A DNA stretch of 27,506 nucleotides from Microcaldota archaeon (GCA_018304285.1 JAGVWL010000028.1:1-27506); one strand, 5' to 3'. Counted from the stretch's first letter, positions 14,330 to 21,434 are shown. A program made the numbers and translations. Notes: generated by a model from the letters alone, not told the origin.

Positions 14330-15358
14330 ATGCGAATTGAATACCGGGGATGGCGCTCTTTTGAAAGAAGGATTCTCCAACTACAAAGCAAAGGGATTAC
14401 GCCGAAAGTGATTGTTTTTGCTGGTACACACGAGCCTGCGGAGCCATCAAAGCGAATTGTTACTGCGAGAGTCAACGTGGATGGCAGAAAAAGGATGCTT
14501 CACAATCACTTTGATCCTAACGAAGTGATTTTCGTCACCCACAGCCAGGCTCGCACTCCTAAAGGTTATTATGAGCGTTACGTCGATTTCATCAAAAGTT
14601 CTTCGTCCAAACTTAGAAGCACGCTATTCATCCATCAAGGACTCGAAAAGCTCGGCATTACTCCAAAATCCTCTCCGCAGATCGAGCAAGAATATTCGGC
14701 AATGCTTGGAGATTACCTTCAGCGCTACTTGAAGGAAATCGAGGCGCTCCCCAATGAGAAAATCGGAGGAGGAGCATTCAAGGGCTTCCACGACTTCAAC
14801 AAGTACCTGCGAACTCAGCAAGAATTATCGAAGAGAGCTCAAGAAGATCTTCTTGCCCTCTATGATGACTTGAAACAATTAAAACACATGCCGGAAAAAG
14901 AAAACGATATAATATGCAATCTAGCGCGAGTCATTCCGGATACGTCGGTAATTTTACTTCACACAATGGAGAATAAATACGTCAAAGCAGAAGAGGGGGG
15001 AGTAAAGCTGCCTGTAATTTACTATTCGTATGCACCTAATAGTAGCGGACTTGCTAATCAACTAGCCAGAGGAGCACCAATCACCACATACCATGGGTGG
15101 GACGATAGTCTCTATGCACCAAATACAGTTGCCCTTGAACTACCCTATCCTGACCAAAATCATTGGCCACACCGGAAAGCAAATATCGGAGCAAAACTTC
15201 ATACTTATTTTCCTGGCGGTCCGCTTCCAAGGACGGACATCCGCGAAGGTTATCTTGAGCACGCAAATGAAAATGAGGTAACTGGCAAAATCCCAGCTAG
15301 CGCGGAATACCTGCACAAAACATTAACAAACTACCTTCAAACCCTTAAACGCCATTAA
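14330..15358 (+). CDS. unrecognised His-rich protein in tRNA-Glu-flanked segment
   Basis: About 342 residues, no family recognised. Clusters that look like metal or active sites are GTHEPAEPS, HNHFDPNE, THSQ and IHQG in the first 120 residues, and YHGWDDS and PDQNHWPHRKA towards the C-terminus. The middle (about 120-200) is helical and charged. No signal peptide or membrane segment; not an obvious integrase or recombinase. ATG 14330 is chosen because AGGT lies 6 bases ahead; a TTG at 14306 is possible. Two CTTTAAAAA-like boxes lie near 14250-14266. The gene is AT-richer than its neighbours and is alone between repeats B and C, which fits horizontal transfer. A hydrolase such as an amidase or peptidase is a guess. 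Confidence 0.7.
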   Translation: MRIEYRGWRSFERRILQLQSKGITPKVIVFAGTHEPAEPSKRIVTARVNVDGRKRMLHNHFDPNEVIFVTHSQARTPKGYYERYVDFIKSSSSKLRSTLFIHQGLEKLGITPKSSPQIEQEYSAMLGDYLQRYLKEIEALPNEKIGGGAFKGFHDFNKYLRTQQELSKRAQEDLLALYDDLKQLKHMPEKENDIICNLARVIPDTSVILLHTMENKYVKAEEGGVKLPVIYYSYAPNSSGLANQLARGAPITTYHGWDDSLYAPNTVALELPYPDQNHWPHRKANIGAKLHTYFPGGPLPRTDIREGYLEHANENEVTGKIPASAEYLHKTLTNYLQTLKRH

Positions 15359-15444
15359 GTAGCATTCAAAAAATAAGTTCACGTTACGGTCAGCTTTTAG
15401 GTTTTAACGAATTTGCTTACGTTACTTGCCTAACTGATGCAGAG

Positions 15445-15452
15445 CTTATAAA
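15445..15452 (+). promoter_or_regulatory. strong TATA box without a coding gene behind it
   Basis: CTTATAAA within a repeated AGAGCTT context is an excellent archaeal TATA box, yet the next 150 bases downstream hold no open reading frame of note, only repeats and stem-loops up to the 3' end of tRNA-Glu. Confidence 0.4.
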
Positions 15453-15506
15453 CCTCTAGAGCTTCAACCCCAGTCGAGGTGAAAAACAAGGTTTCAGTGC
15501 CTTGTA

Positions 15507-15599
15507 GGAACTGAGCCCTGGGTTGAGTGCGGCATGCGTGGACTGAGGCAACGGCTCAGTTCGTTGATTTTTGGGGGAACTGAGGTTAGGGTTGAGTGC
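15507..15599. repeat. 24-base imperfect direct repeat pair next to tRNA-Glu
   Basis: GGAACTGAG-nnnn-GGGTTGAGTGC occurs at 15507-15530 and 15576-15599, differing only in the 4 central bases. The second copy runs into the tRNA 3' end; the first is therefore a fourth, partial copy of the tRNA-flank sequence. Between them is an ACTGAG/CTCAGT hairpin (about 15540-15559). Confidence 0.6.
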
Positions 15600-15607
15600 T
15601 CCAAACG
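15586..15607. repeat. tRNA-Glu 3'-end direct repeat, copy C (at the intact tRNA)
   Basis: The copy that is part of the functional tRNA-Glu gene: bases 15597-15607 belong to the tRNA and 15586-15596 to its downstream flank. Matches copy B over 22 bases and copy A over 14. Confidence 0.75.
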
Positions 15608-15671
15608 GGATTTGGACCCGTGTTACCGGCTTGAGAAGCCGGCGTCCTGGACCGGGCTAGACGATTGGAGC
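15598..15671 (-). tRNA. tRNA-Glu (CTC)
   Basis: Minus strand: acceptor GCTCCAA (15671-15665) pairs with TTGGAGC (15604-15598), discriminator A at 15597. Anticodon stem CCGGC/GCCGG with loop TTCTCAA gives anticodon CTC. T stem ACGGG/CCCGT with loop TCCAAAT. No intron and no encoded CCA. Its 3' end is the source of the repeats at 12991 and 14139. Confidence 0.94.
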
Positions 15672-15724
15672 GCGGAAAGAAATTTGCGCGGGAGAATTAA
15701 AAAACCAAGCGCCGTAAAGAATCA

Positions 15725-16387
15725 ATGGCTTCGCGCGCAAGAAAAAAACTAATTGTCTTCGATTTTGACGGCGTGATCATCGATTCTTTCGCGGAACACA
15801 AGCGCAGGTACGACTACGTCTACCGAACTTTCGGAAGGCGCAATCCCGCCAAAACGTTGAAGGAATGGAAAAAATGGCATGATTCCGCGTGGGAACTTAA
15901 TTTCACTCGCGTTGGAATCGAAGGAAAGCAAATCAACGTGGCGCTGGAACGGTATTGGAACGGCTTTGCGTACGCCAAGTCCAAGCCGTTCAAGGGAATC
16001 GAACTCGTTTTGCGAGCCATTTCAAGAAAATACGCGCTTGCAATCATTTCAAACACGAAAGGCAGTGCCGTTTCCAAAGCGCTCTCTAAATTCAACTTGA
16101 GAAAGTTTTTCGCGGTCATCCAAGGCGGCAGCCACGAAAGCGGAAAGGCAGTTCGCCTTGCTGCAGTGCTGGAAAAATGCAAAGCTCGCGCGGCTGATGC
16201 GGTAATAATCGGCGACACTCCCGCCGACATTCGCGCAGGCAAGGCGCTGGGAGTGAAAACGCTTGCCGTCTCGTACGGCTGGAGCACGAAAGAAAGGATA
16301 AACGCCGAAAAGCCGGATGCGACCGCGCGAACGCCGGGCGGCATCCCGAAAGCCGTCGAAAAGCTTTTCAGCGCGAAACGCTCTTGA
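15725..16387 (+). CDS. HAD-superfamily phosphatase (phosphoglycolate phosphatase-like)
   Basis: 220 residues. Motif I FDFDGVI (Asp13 nucleophile, Asp15 acid/base), motif II Ser in IISNTKG, a Lys near residue 138 in HESGKAV, and motif IV GDTPADI give a complete HAD phosphatase site; the segment between motifs I and II is a helical cap of the phosphoglycolate phosphatase type. A 2-phosphoglycolate or sugar-phosphate substrate is likely but not provable. A TATA-like GAATTAAAAA lies about 25 bases ahead of the ATG, so the message is probably leaderless. Its last 20 bases overlap the convergent hydrolase gene. Confidence 0.88.
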   Translation: MASRARKKLIVFDFDGVIIDSFAEHKRRYDYVYRTFGRRNPAKTLKEWKKWHDSAWELNFTRVGIEGKQINVALERYWNGFAYAKSKPFKGIELVLRAISRKYALAIISNTKGSAVSKALSKFNLRKFFAVIQGGSHESGKAVRLAAVLEKCKARAADAVIIGDTPADIRAGKALGVKTLAVSYGWSTKERINAEKPDATARTPGGIPKAVEKLFSAKRS

Positions 16388-16928
16388 CGTCGTCCAAAAG
16401 CAAGGGGAATTCGGTAAAGCCGCGCGTCAAGCCGAAGTGCTCTGCACCCGGCACAAGCGTCATTTCAACCCCCAAGTTTTTCGCTACCTCGCGCCCTTTC
16501 TCTTCCTTCAAGTAAGGGTCGTTGTCCGAATGGTAGACGAAAAAGTGTTTTGCGTTCCTGCGGATTTTCTTCCAGCCGAACGGCTTGTCGATGAACGTAT
16601 GCACTACAGGCTGGAATTGCGGGAGAACCGGGCCGGAGCAAAAGCCTGCGATTATGAAAGCGGCGTTAATTGGCGTGGGCGTTTGCTCTAAAAGCCTGAG
16701 CACGAAAGGCCCGCCTATGCTGCGCCCAACGATAATGGTTTCTTCATCGAAGGCAGCCAAATGCGGTTTTGCAACGCGCATCCAGTTGTCGAGAGTCTGC
16801 CCTTCGGGAGTGGGAAATTGGGGGGCGGCAACCTTGTAGCCGAGCTTGCGCAATTCCAGCGAAAGCCAGGGGTAGAACGTTTCGTAAGGCGAGCCGCCGG
16901 TGCTGTGCACCAAAAAAGCGTTTTTCAT
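16368..16928 (-). CDS. RBBP9/YdeN-like serine hydrolase
   Basis: 186-residue alpha/beta hydrolase of the small RBBP9 type. Nucleophile Ser70 in GRSIGG, acid Asp135 or Asp137 in HSDNDPY, and His164 in GAEHFG form the triad in the usual order and spacing. The oxyanion region VHSTGGSPYETFYPWL (7-22) matches the family. Cytosolic; natural substrates of these enzymes are poorly known. It ends inside the 3' end of the convergent HAD gene and starts 15 bases after the end of tRNA-Val on the same strand. Confidence 0.85.
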   Translation of the reverse strand: MKNAFLVHSTGGSPYETFYPWLSLELRKLGYKVAAPQFPTPEGQTLDNWMRVAKPHLAAFDEETIIVGRSIGGPFVLRLLEQTPTPINAAFIIAGFCSGPVLPQFQPVVHTFIDKPFGWKKIRRNAKHFFVYHSDNDPYLKEEKGREVAKNLGVEMTLVPGAEHFGLTRGFTEFPLLLDDVKSVSR

Positions 16929-16943
16929 TTTAAATCACGAAAA

Positions 16944-17071
16944 TGGGCCCGCGGCGAATCGAACGCCGGGTTTTCACCGTGTGAAGGTGACGTCTTACTT
17001 CGAGCTTTTCTTTCTTTGGTTGAGTTTTCTTTCTTTCGCAAAAGAAAGAAAAGTCACTCGACTACGGGCCC
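16944..17071 (-). tRNA. tRNA-Val (CAC) with a 56-base intron in the D loop
   Basis: Minus strand. Acceptor GGGCCCG (17071-17065) pairs with CGGGCCC (16951-16945), discriminator A at 16944. Anticodon stem TCACC/GGTGA with loop TTCACAC gives CAC; T stem CGGCG/CGCCG with loop TTCGATT. The D arm is split: exon 1 is 17071-17055, exon 2 is 16998-16944. Removing 17054-16999 restores GTC-GAGTGGTAA-GAC with the conserved GG of the D loop, giving a 72-base tRNA. The junction shows a bulge-helix-bulge: central 4-bp helix CGAG/CTCG, 3-base bulges TGA and AAG, then a perfect 13-bp intron helix. Confidence 0.92.
16999..17054 (-). other. tRNA intron (non-canonical D-loop position)
   Basis: 56 bases, cut two bases into each 3-base bulge by the tRNA splicing endonuclease rule. 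The intron pairs its ends through CTTTTCTTTCTTT (17053-17041) and AAAGAAAGAAAAG (17017-17005). A second partner copy AAAGAAAGAAAA (17036-17025) inside the loop allows a competing 12-bp hairpin that would not form the splice motif. The outer helix is weak, as is common for non-canonical introns. Confidence 0.88.
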
Positions 17072-17112
17072 TCAATGGAAAAAAGAAGGTCGGAAAGGAA
17101 ATTAAACCCTTT

Positions 17113-17532
17113 TTACTGCGTTTCCGCAGTTTCTTCCGAAGACTTTTTAGCAGCAGGCTCTGTTTGCGCGGCGCCCGCGGGCGCCTGCGTTTGGGCCGAT
17201 GCTTCGGGCGTTGGGCGCGGCTGGGAATAGCCGTACTCGCGCTTGCGCGGGTACATGGGGCCGCGGTTGTCCGAAAAGCGCCCGAATTTCTCGCGCTCTT
17301 TCTGCCTGGCGAGCTGTTTCTTTTTCTTTTCGAAGATCCTGCCGTGCTTTCCGCAGGAAATGCAGTAGGAAACTTCGCGCGTCAAAACGCGGTTGTAAGT
17401 CTCTGAATAAACGTCTTTCCGCTCAAGCGGGTTGGTGAGAACCGGCTTTTCAATGAATACTGCCTTGTCCCTGCGAACTTCGCGCCCGCACTTTTCGCAC
17501 CGTACCATCCTCTCCCGACCGCGATGACCCAT
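17113..17532 (-). CDS. rps26e: ribosomal protein S26e with C-terminal extension
   Basis: Small-subunit ribosomal protein found in archaea and eukaryotes but not bacteria. MGHRGRERMVRCEKCGREV with Cys12/Cys15 and VSYCISCGKHG with Cys57/Cys60 make the S26e zinc site; the basic N-terminus binds rRNA. 139 residues, whereas most members have about 70-115: residues about 90-139 are an added Pro/Gln/Ala/Glu-rich disordered tail. ATG 17532 is chosen because GGGGTG lies 5 bases ahead. TATA-like CATTTTTATT lies near 17556-17566. tRNA-Val follows 41 bases downstream on the same strand and may be co-transcribed. Confidence 0.88.
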   Translation of the reverse strand: MGHRGRERMVRCEKCGREVRRDKAVFIEKPVLTNPLERKDVYSETYNRVLTREVSYCISCGKHGRIFEKKKKQLARQKEREKFGRFSDNRGPMYPRKREYGYSQPRPTPEASAQTQAPAGAAQTEPAAKKSSEETAETQ

Positions 17533-17634
17533 TATAACACCCCATTCAACAAGCAATAAAAATGAGCTGTAGTTATTTGATACTGCGGATATTAAAGACT
17601 TTTGAAACTATCGAAAAACGAAGGTGGGGCTACT

Positions 17635-19119
17635 GTGGTTAATAGAAAGATTCCAAGGTGCATGAGCACACAGCATCCTGACAACGCCTCCACGCCTTTC
17701 TTCAGCAACTCGAGCGTGATAGAAGGCGAGGCCGAAGTCAAGGAAGCTTACTTCGTCTACTCGCACTTGAATTGCGAAGAGCAGATGTGGGACAGCGAAG
17801 GCAAGGACGTCGACAATTTCGTCGTGCGGAAGCTGCTGTCGGAATACCCTCGGTTTTTCTCTGAAAAGGTTTTGGGCAAAGACGTTTTCCTCACTTTGCG
17901 CGTTCCAAACCCCGACATCGAGAAAAACGAGGGTAAAATCCTTTTGGAAGCTCTGGAATCGATTCCTAGGAGCTTCGACTCGGCGAAAACGTTTTACGGC
18001 CCGCGGCTGGACGACGGAACTGCGCCGGTTTTCGAAGTAATAATTCCCATGACCACCGACCCAGCTCAAGTCAACCGCGTCTGGTCGTACTACAAGAATT
18101 TCGTGGTCGGAAAAGGGTCGAAAAGCATAGTGGAAGGGGACATTTCCGTTTCTGAGTGGGTGGGCGGCTTCAATCCCCAGCAGATCAACGTAATCCCGCT
18201 GATTGAAAACCAAGAGTCGATGGAACGCATCGACTTCATCGTAGGCGGTTTCCTGAAGGGGAAAAACATAGAACGCCAGAGGGTTTTTCTCGCAAGGAGC
18301 GACCCGGCGTTGAACTACGGCTCGCTGCCGGCGGTGCTGCTGGTGAAAAACGCTTTGCAAAAGCTCGCTGTTCTCGAAGAAAAGCAGTCGGTGGAATTGC
18401 TTCCCATAATAGGAACAGGCTCTGCGCCGTTCCGAGGAAACCTCAAGCCTTCAACTGTCGAGGATTTCGTTCGCGAATACCCCAGCATACAAACATTCAC
18501 GGTTCAGTCGGCGTTCAAGTACGACTATCCGCCGGAGGAAGTGAGGAAAAGCATTGACTTCCTGCTTGAAACCAAGCGCGGAAAGCCTTTGCCCGTTGAC
18601 GAGGAAAAATCCGGCGGCATAATAACGCGGGTTTCCGCCGAGTACGCCAGCCAGGTTCAGGAACTCGCGCCTTTCATAAACAAGATTTCTGCATTCGTGC
18701 CGAAACGCAGGAAACGCCATTTGCACATAGGGCTTTTCGGCTACTCGCGCAGCGTCACGGGCATTTCCCTGCCCAGGGCGATTTCGTTCTGCGCTTCGCT
18801 TTACTCGATAGGCATTCCGCCCGAGCTGTTGGGGCTCAGCGTTTTGAAGCCGAAGGATTTCGAGTATCTCGACGGCGCGTACAAGAGCTTCAGGCAGGAC
18901 ATTGCAGATGCGGCGAGATTCTTCAATCCGGAAACGCTCGAGCACTTTCCTTCGCTGAAAAGCAGGATTGCGGGGGTTTTGGAAAACTTTGAGTTCGAAG
19001 TGGATCAAGAGCACTTGCACGCGAGTTCGCAGATAATGTCGGACTTTTCGAAAAACCACACGGGCAGGGTAACTGAAGAGATTGAAAAAGCCGCGTGGAT
19101 AAGAAAATTTCTGGGCTGA
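17635..19119 (+). CDS. ppcA: phosphoenolpyruvate carboxylase, archaeal type
   Basis: Carboxylates phosphoenolpyruvate with bicarbonate to oxaloacetate, feeding aspartate and partial citric-acid-cycle products. 494 residues, matching the short archaeal PpcA family and not the ~900-residue bacterial enzyme. Hallmarks are IPRCMSTQHPDNASTPFF at the N-terminus, LLPIIGTGSAPFRGNL (phosphate binding) near residue 260, and HLHIGLFGYSRSV. The GTG at 17635 is chosen because GGTGGGG lies 5 bases ahead and because family proteins begin a few residues before IPRCMSTQHPDN; a TTG at 17602 lacks both. TATA-like ATATTAAAG lies near 17590. Monocistronic, meeting the phosphoesterase gene tail to tail. Confidence 0.95.
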   Translation: MVNRKIPRCMSTQHPDNASTPFFSNSSVIEGEAEVKEAYFVYSHLNCEEQMWDSEGKDVDNFVVRKLLSEYPRFFSEKVLGKDVFLTLRVPNPDIEKNEGKILLEALESIPRSFDSAKTFYGPRLDDGTAPVFEVIIPMTTDPAQVNRVWSYYKNFVVGKGSKSIVEGDISVSEWVGGFNPQQINVIPLIENQESMERIDFIVGGFLKGKNIERQRVFLARSDPALNYGSLPAVLLVKNALQKLAVLEEKQSVELLPIIGTGSAPFRGNLKPSTVEDFVREYPSIQTFTVQSAFKYDYPPEEVRKSIDFLLETKRGKPLPVDEEKSGGIITRVSAEYASQVQELAPFINKISAFVPKRRKRHLHIGLFGYSRSVTGISLPRAISFCASLYSIGIPPELLGLSVLKPKDFEYLDGAYKSFRQDIADAARFFNPETLEHFPSLKSRIAGVLENFEFEVDQEHLHASSQIMSDFSKNHTGRVTEEIEKAAWIRKFLG

Positions 19120-19135
19120 AGGGGGCACTGCAAAG

Positions 19136-19855
19136 TCAAACGTTTTTCAGCAAGCCCAGCTTCTGCCCGTCGAGAGTATAGAGATTGGCCTTCTGCAAAT
19201 CGGCGTTTTCCTTTTTCAGGAACGGCCCCAAATCGCGCGTTTTGTTTACTGCAACCCCGCCCACGAGCGAACCGAAAGCGGGAAACAAAACCCACTTCCT
19301 GCCTTTCGCCAGCCCGATTTTGGCGTTTGCGTTCGTCTTTCCCACGACCCAAACCGGCGCCGTGTAGGAAAAGCGTTCGCCTTCGCTGATTTCCACCAGC
19401 GGATGGATGTTGCCGAAGAGGAAAACGTCCGCGCTTTCGGTTATTTCCCGCGAGGGAAAAGCGTGGCCGTGAAACAATCCGTACTTCACGCCTCCCGCTT
19501 CGAGAAGCATGCCTTTCGAATCGACCACGTTCACGTCTTCGAATTCTTCGAGCTGCGAATCGTGGTTTCCCTTGATTACGGTAATGTCCTTGCATTCGAG
19601 CAGGCGCAGGAATTTCTTTAAAATCCAGAACTCCTTGTTTTTGAAGCCGTAAAAATCGTGCTTGAAATCCCCAAGCACGATAATGCGGTTGCACCGCGAC
19701 TGCTTGAGAAGGGCGTTAAGCCTGCGGGCCTCACGCTCGTAGTTGGAAACTTCGATTCCCTTGGCCTGCAGTTCGAGTTCCATGCCGACGTGCGCGTCGG
19801 AAACCACTAGGTTTTTCCCTACGACAGCTGCAGGCTCGCCGACGCAAAACTTCAT
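19136..19855 (-). CDS. calcineurin-like metallophosphoesterase (COG1407 type)
   Basis: 239 residues. Two-metal motifs in order: SDAHVG (19-24), GDFKHD, GNHD, HGHAF and FGNIHPL. This set matches the archaeal ICC-like phosphoesterase family related to proteins that accompany large helicases in DNA repair in other organisms; the substrate could be a nucleotide or nucleic-acid end. No membrane segment. Third gene of an operon after the antiporter and nadD, starting 9 bases after nadD, with GTGA overlapping the nadD stop. Confidence 0.86.
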   Translation of the reverse strand: MKFCVGEPAAVVGKNLVVSDAHVGMELELQAKGIEVSNYEREARRLNALLKQSRCNRIIVLGDFKHDFYGFKNKEFWILKKFLRLLECKDITVIKGNHDSQLEEFEDVNVVDSKGMLLEAGGVKYGLFHGHAFPSREITESADVFLFGNIHPLVEISEGERFSYTAPVWVVGKTNANAKIGLAKGRKWVLFPAFGSLVGGVAVNKTRDLGPFLKKENADLQKANLYTLDGQKLGLLKNV

Positions 19856-19864
19856 TTTCTTCTT

Positions 19865-20479
19865 TCACTTCCATCCGTAGAGCTTGTGCTTTCGGATGTA
19901 ATCGAAAACGTTTTGGGGAACGAGCAGCCGCAAATGCTTGTCGGCAGTCAAAGCGAAAGCCCTCGCTTTCGTGGAGGAAACGCGCGATTGGCGCACCGAA
20001 TGCGGGAGGAAAATCGTTTGCGCTCCTAGCGAAGCCACGAATTTTTTCGAAGGCTTTTTGAAGCCCGGCCGCGGGTATATCACGAGCGGCAATAACGTGC
20101 GCAGAATGCGCCATTTCGTCCAGCGCGGAAAGTCTTTCACGAGTTCGGAACCGAAAACCCAGGTGAAACGCGTGGAAGGAAAGCGTTTTTGCAAAAAGCG
20201 CACGGTGTCCGCGGTGTAGTTCTTGCGGCGCAAAAACCTTACTTCAAAATCTTTGACTTTGATTTTTTTGCGCAATCGCGGGGAAAGGGTTTTGCACGCA
20301 AGCCGCAGCATGGCAAGCCTATGCTCGGCGGATTCGATTTTCTTTCCTTCGGCTTGCTTGAAGCAAGGCAAAAGCCAGAGTTCGTCGAACTCGAGGCTCG
20401 AGAGCACTCCTTGCGCGACGGTCAAGTGCCCCAAGTGCGGAGGGTTGAAACTACCGCCCAGAACCGCTATTTTCTTCGT
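19865..20479 (-). CDS. nadD: nicotinate-nucleotide adenylyltransferase, apparent ACG start
   Basis: Transfers AMP from ATP to nicotinate mononucleotide in NAD synthesis. 204 residues from codon ACG (20479-20477): TKKIAVLGGSFNPPHLGHL holds the nucleotide-binding GGSFNPPH and HxGH (15-18), and the C-terminal SRVSSTKAR is the family's ISSTxxR motif. No ATG, GTG or TTG lies between the preceding stop and the HxGH motif; the first TTG would remove GGSFNPPH. ACG stands exactly where MKKIAVLGG normally begins, 5 bases after GGTGG, directly after the antiporter's TGA. So ACG is either a true rare start or an ATG mutation/sequencing error. Archaea usually use NadM, so a bacterial origin is likely. Confidence 0.85.
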   Translation of the reverse strand, partial: TKKIAVLGGSFNPPHLGHLTVAQGVLSSLEFDELWLLPCFKQAEGKKIESAEHRLAMLRLACKTLSPRLRKKIKVKDFEVRFLRRKNYTADTVRFLQKRFPSTRFTWVFGSELVKDFPRWTKWRILRTLLPLVIYPRPGFKKPSKKFVASLGAQTIFLPHSVRQSRVSSTKARAFALTADKHLRLLVPQNVFDYIRKHKLYGWK

Positions 20480-21400
20480 TCAAACCACCAAATCCAGGGC
20501 TATGGCGAAAGCCAGAAACAAAACGAACGTCCCTAAAAGCGCGAACCCTTTGGTTCTGCTCAAATCTTGGGAGCGAAGCATCAGGGCGACTGCAGAGGCG
20601 ATTGCAAGGAACAAAACCGCGAGCGCCGCGAAATGGACGTTTAGGGAGAATGCAGTGGAAAGCGAGGCGATGGGCAAGACCAGCGTGGAATTCACTAGGG
20701 TGGAGCCTACGGCATTGCCGACCGCAAGAGAAACTGTTTTTTTGCGCGCGGCTTGCAGGCTTACGCTTAATTCCGGAAGGGTGGTGCCTATGGAAATAAG
20801 GGTAGCGCCTATTATGGTGGAAGAAAAACCGAGGATTTTCGCCAGGTCAACCGCAGATTTTACCACCAAATCGGCTGAAACCAGCAAGAGTACAACTCCT
20901 GCAGCGAAGAAAAACAAGGCGAAAAACGCGTTTTGGCGCGAGGGTTTTTCTTTGGAGCGCGCTGGATGCTGCCTCAAGCTTATGAACGCATAGGCGGCGA
21001 ACAACGCGAGGAGAATGGCGCTCGAAATCCAGCCGGGAAAGAAAATCAGGAGGAACGGGGCGAGCACGGCTACGGCGAGAATGTTTCTCGCCTTCCAAAC
21101 GTCGTTCTTGCCGATTTTTACTGTTGAAACTATTGCGGCTACACCCAAAACCAAGGTGATGTTGGTGATATTGGCGCCAAGCACGTTGCCCGCAGAGATT
21201 CCCGGCGCTTTCTCGAAAATCGAAGTGATTGCTATGGACAGTTCGGGGAGGGACGTGGCTACGCTCACAAGAAGAAAACCGATGGCGAGTTCGCTCACGT
21301 TCAAGAAACGCGCCAGCAAAAGCGAGTTTTCCACTATCAAGTCGGCTGCTTTAGCGAGCACTATTGCTGAAATAAGCAATACCCCAAGTTCGGCGAGCAT
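20480..21400 (-). CDS. Na+/Ca2+ exchanger family (CaCA) antiporter
   Basis: 306 residues, about ten hydrophobic segments in two inverted halves. Alpha-1 repeat GFLLVSVATSLPE (41-53) and alpha-2 repeat GATLISIGTTLPE (198-210) supply the acidic ligands Glu53 and Glu210 that bind the cation in the membrane. Exports Ca2+ (or another cation) in exchange for Na+ or H+. ATG 21400 starts the first helix at once; the longer upstream reading frame is basic, unlike the family, and overlaps no other same-frame signal. First gene of the operon with nadD, whose first codon follows its stop with no gap. Confidence 0.87.
   Translation of the reverse strand: MLAELGVLLISAIVLAKAADLIVENSLLLARFLNVSELAIGFLLVSVATSLPELSIAITSIFEKAPGISAGNVLGANITNITLVLGVAAIVSTVKIGKNDVWKARNILAVAVLAPFLLIFFPGWISSAILLALFAAYAFISLRQHPARSKEKPSRQNAFFALFFFAAGVVLLLVSADLVVKSAVDLAKILGFSSTIIGATLISIGTTLPELSVSLQAARKKTVSLAVGNAVGSTLVNSTLVLPIASLSTAFSLNVHFAALAVLFLAIASAVALMLRSQDLSRTKGFALLGTFVLFLAFAIALDLVV
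20485..20489 (-). promoter_or_regulatory. ribosome binding site for nadD
   Basis: GGTGG on the minus strand, inside the last codons of the antiporter gene and 5 bases before the ACG codon. It is the main evidence that translation starts at ACG. Confidence 0.6.
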
Positions 21401-21434
21401 TAGAAAACAACGTCGGGCGGGGAATAAAACGTTT

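Noticed and set aside
15472..15597. Possible C/D box guide RNA
   Set aside because: Several CTGA (D-box-like) words occur, but no convincing TGATGA C box at proper spacing.
17005..17053. TTTTC/GAAAA repeats considered as a simple repeat or CRISPR-like array
   Set aside because: They are the paired arms of the tRNA-Val intron; no regular spacers and no CRISPR array elsewhere in the window.
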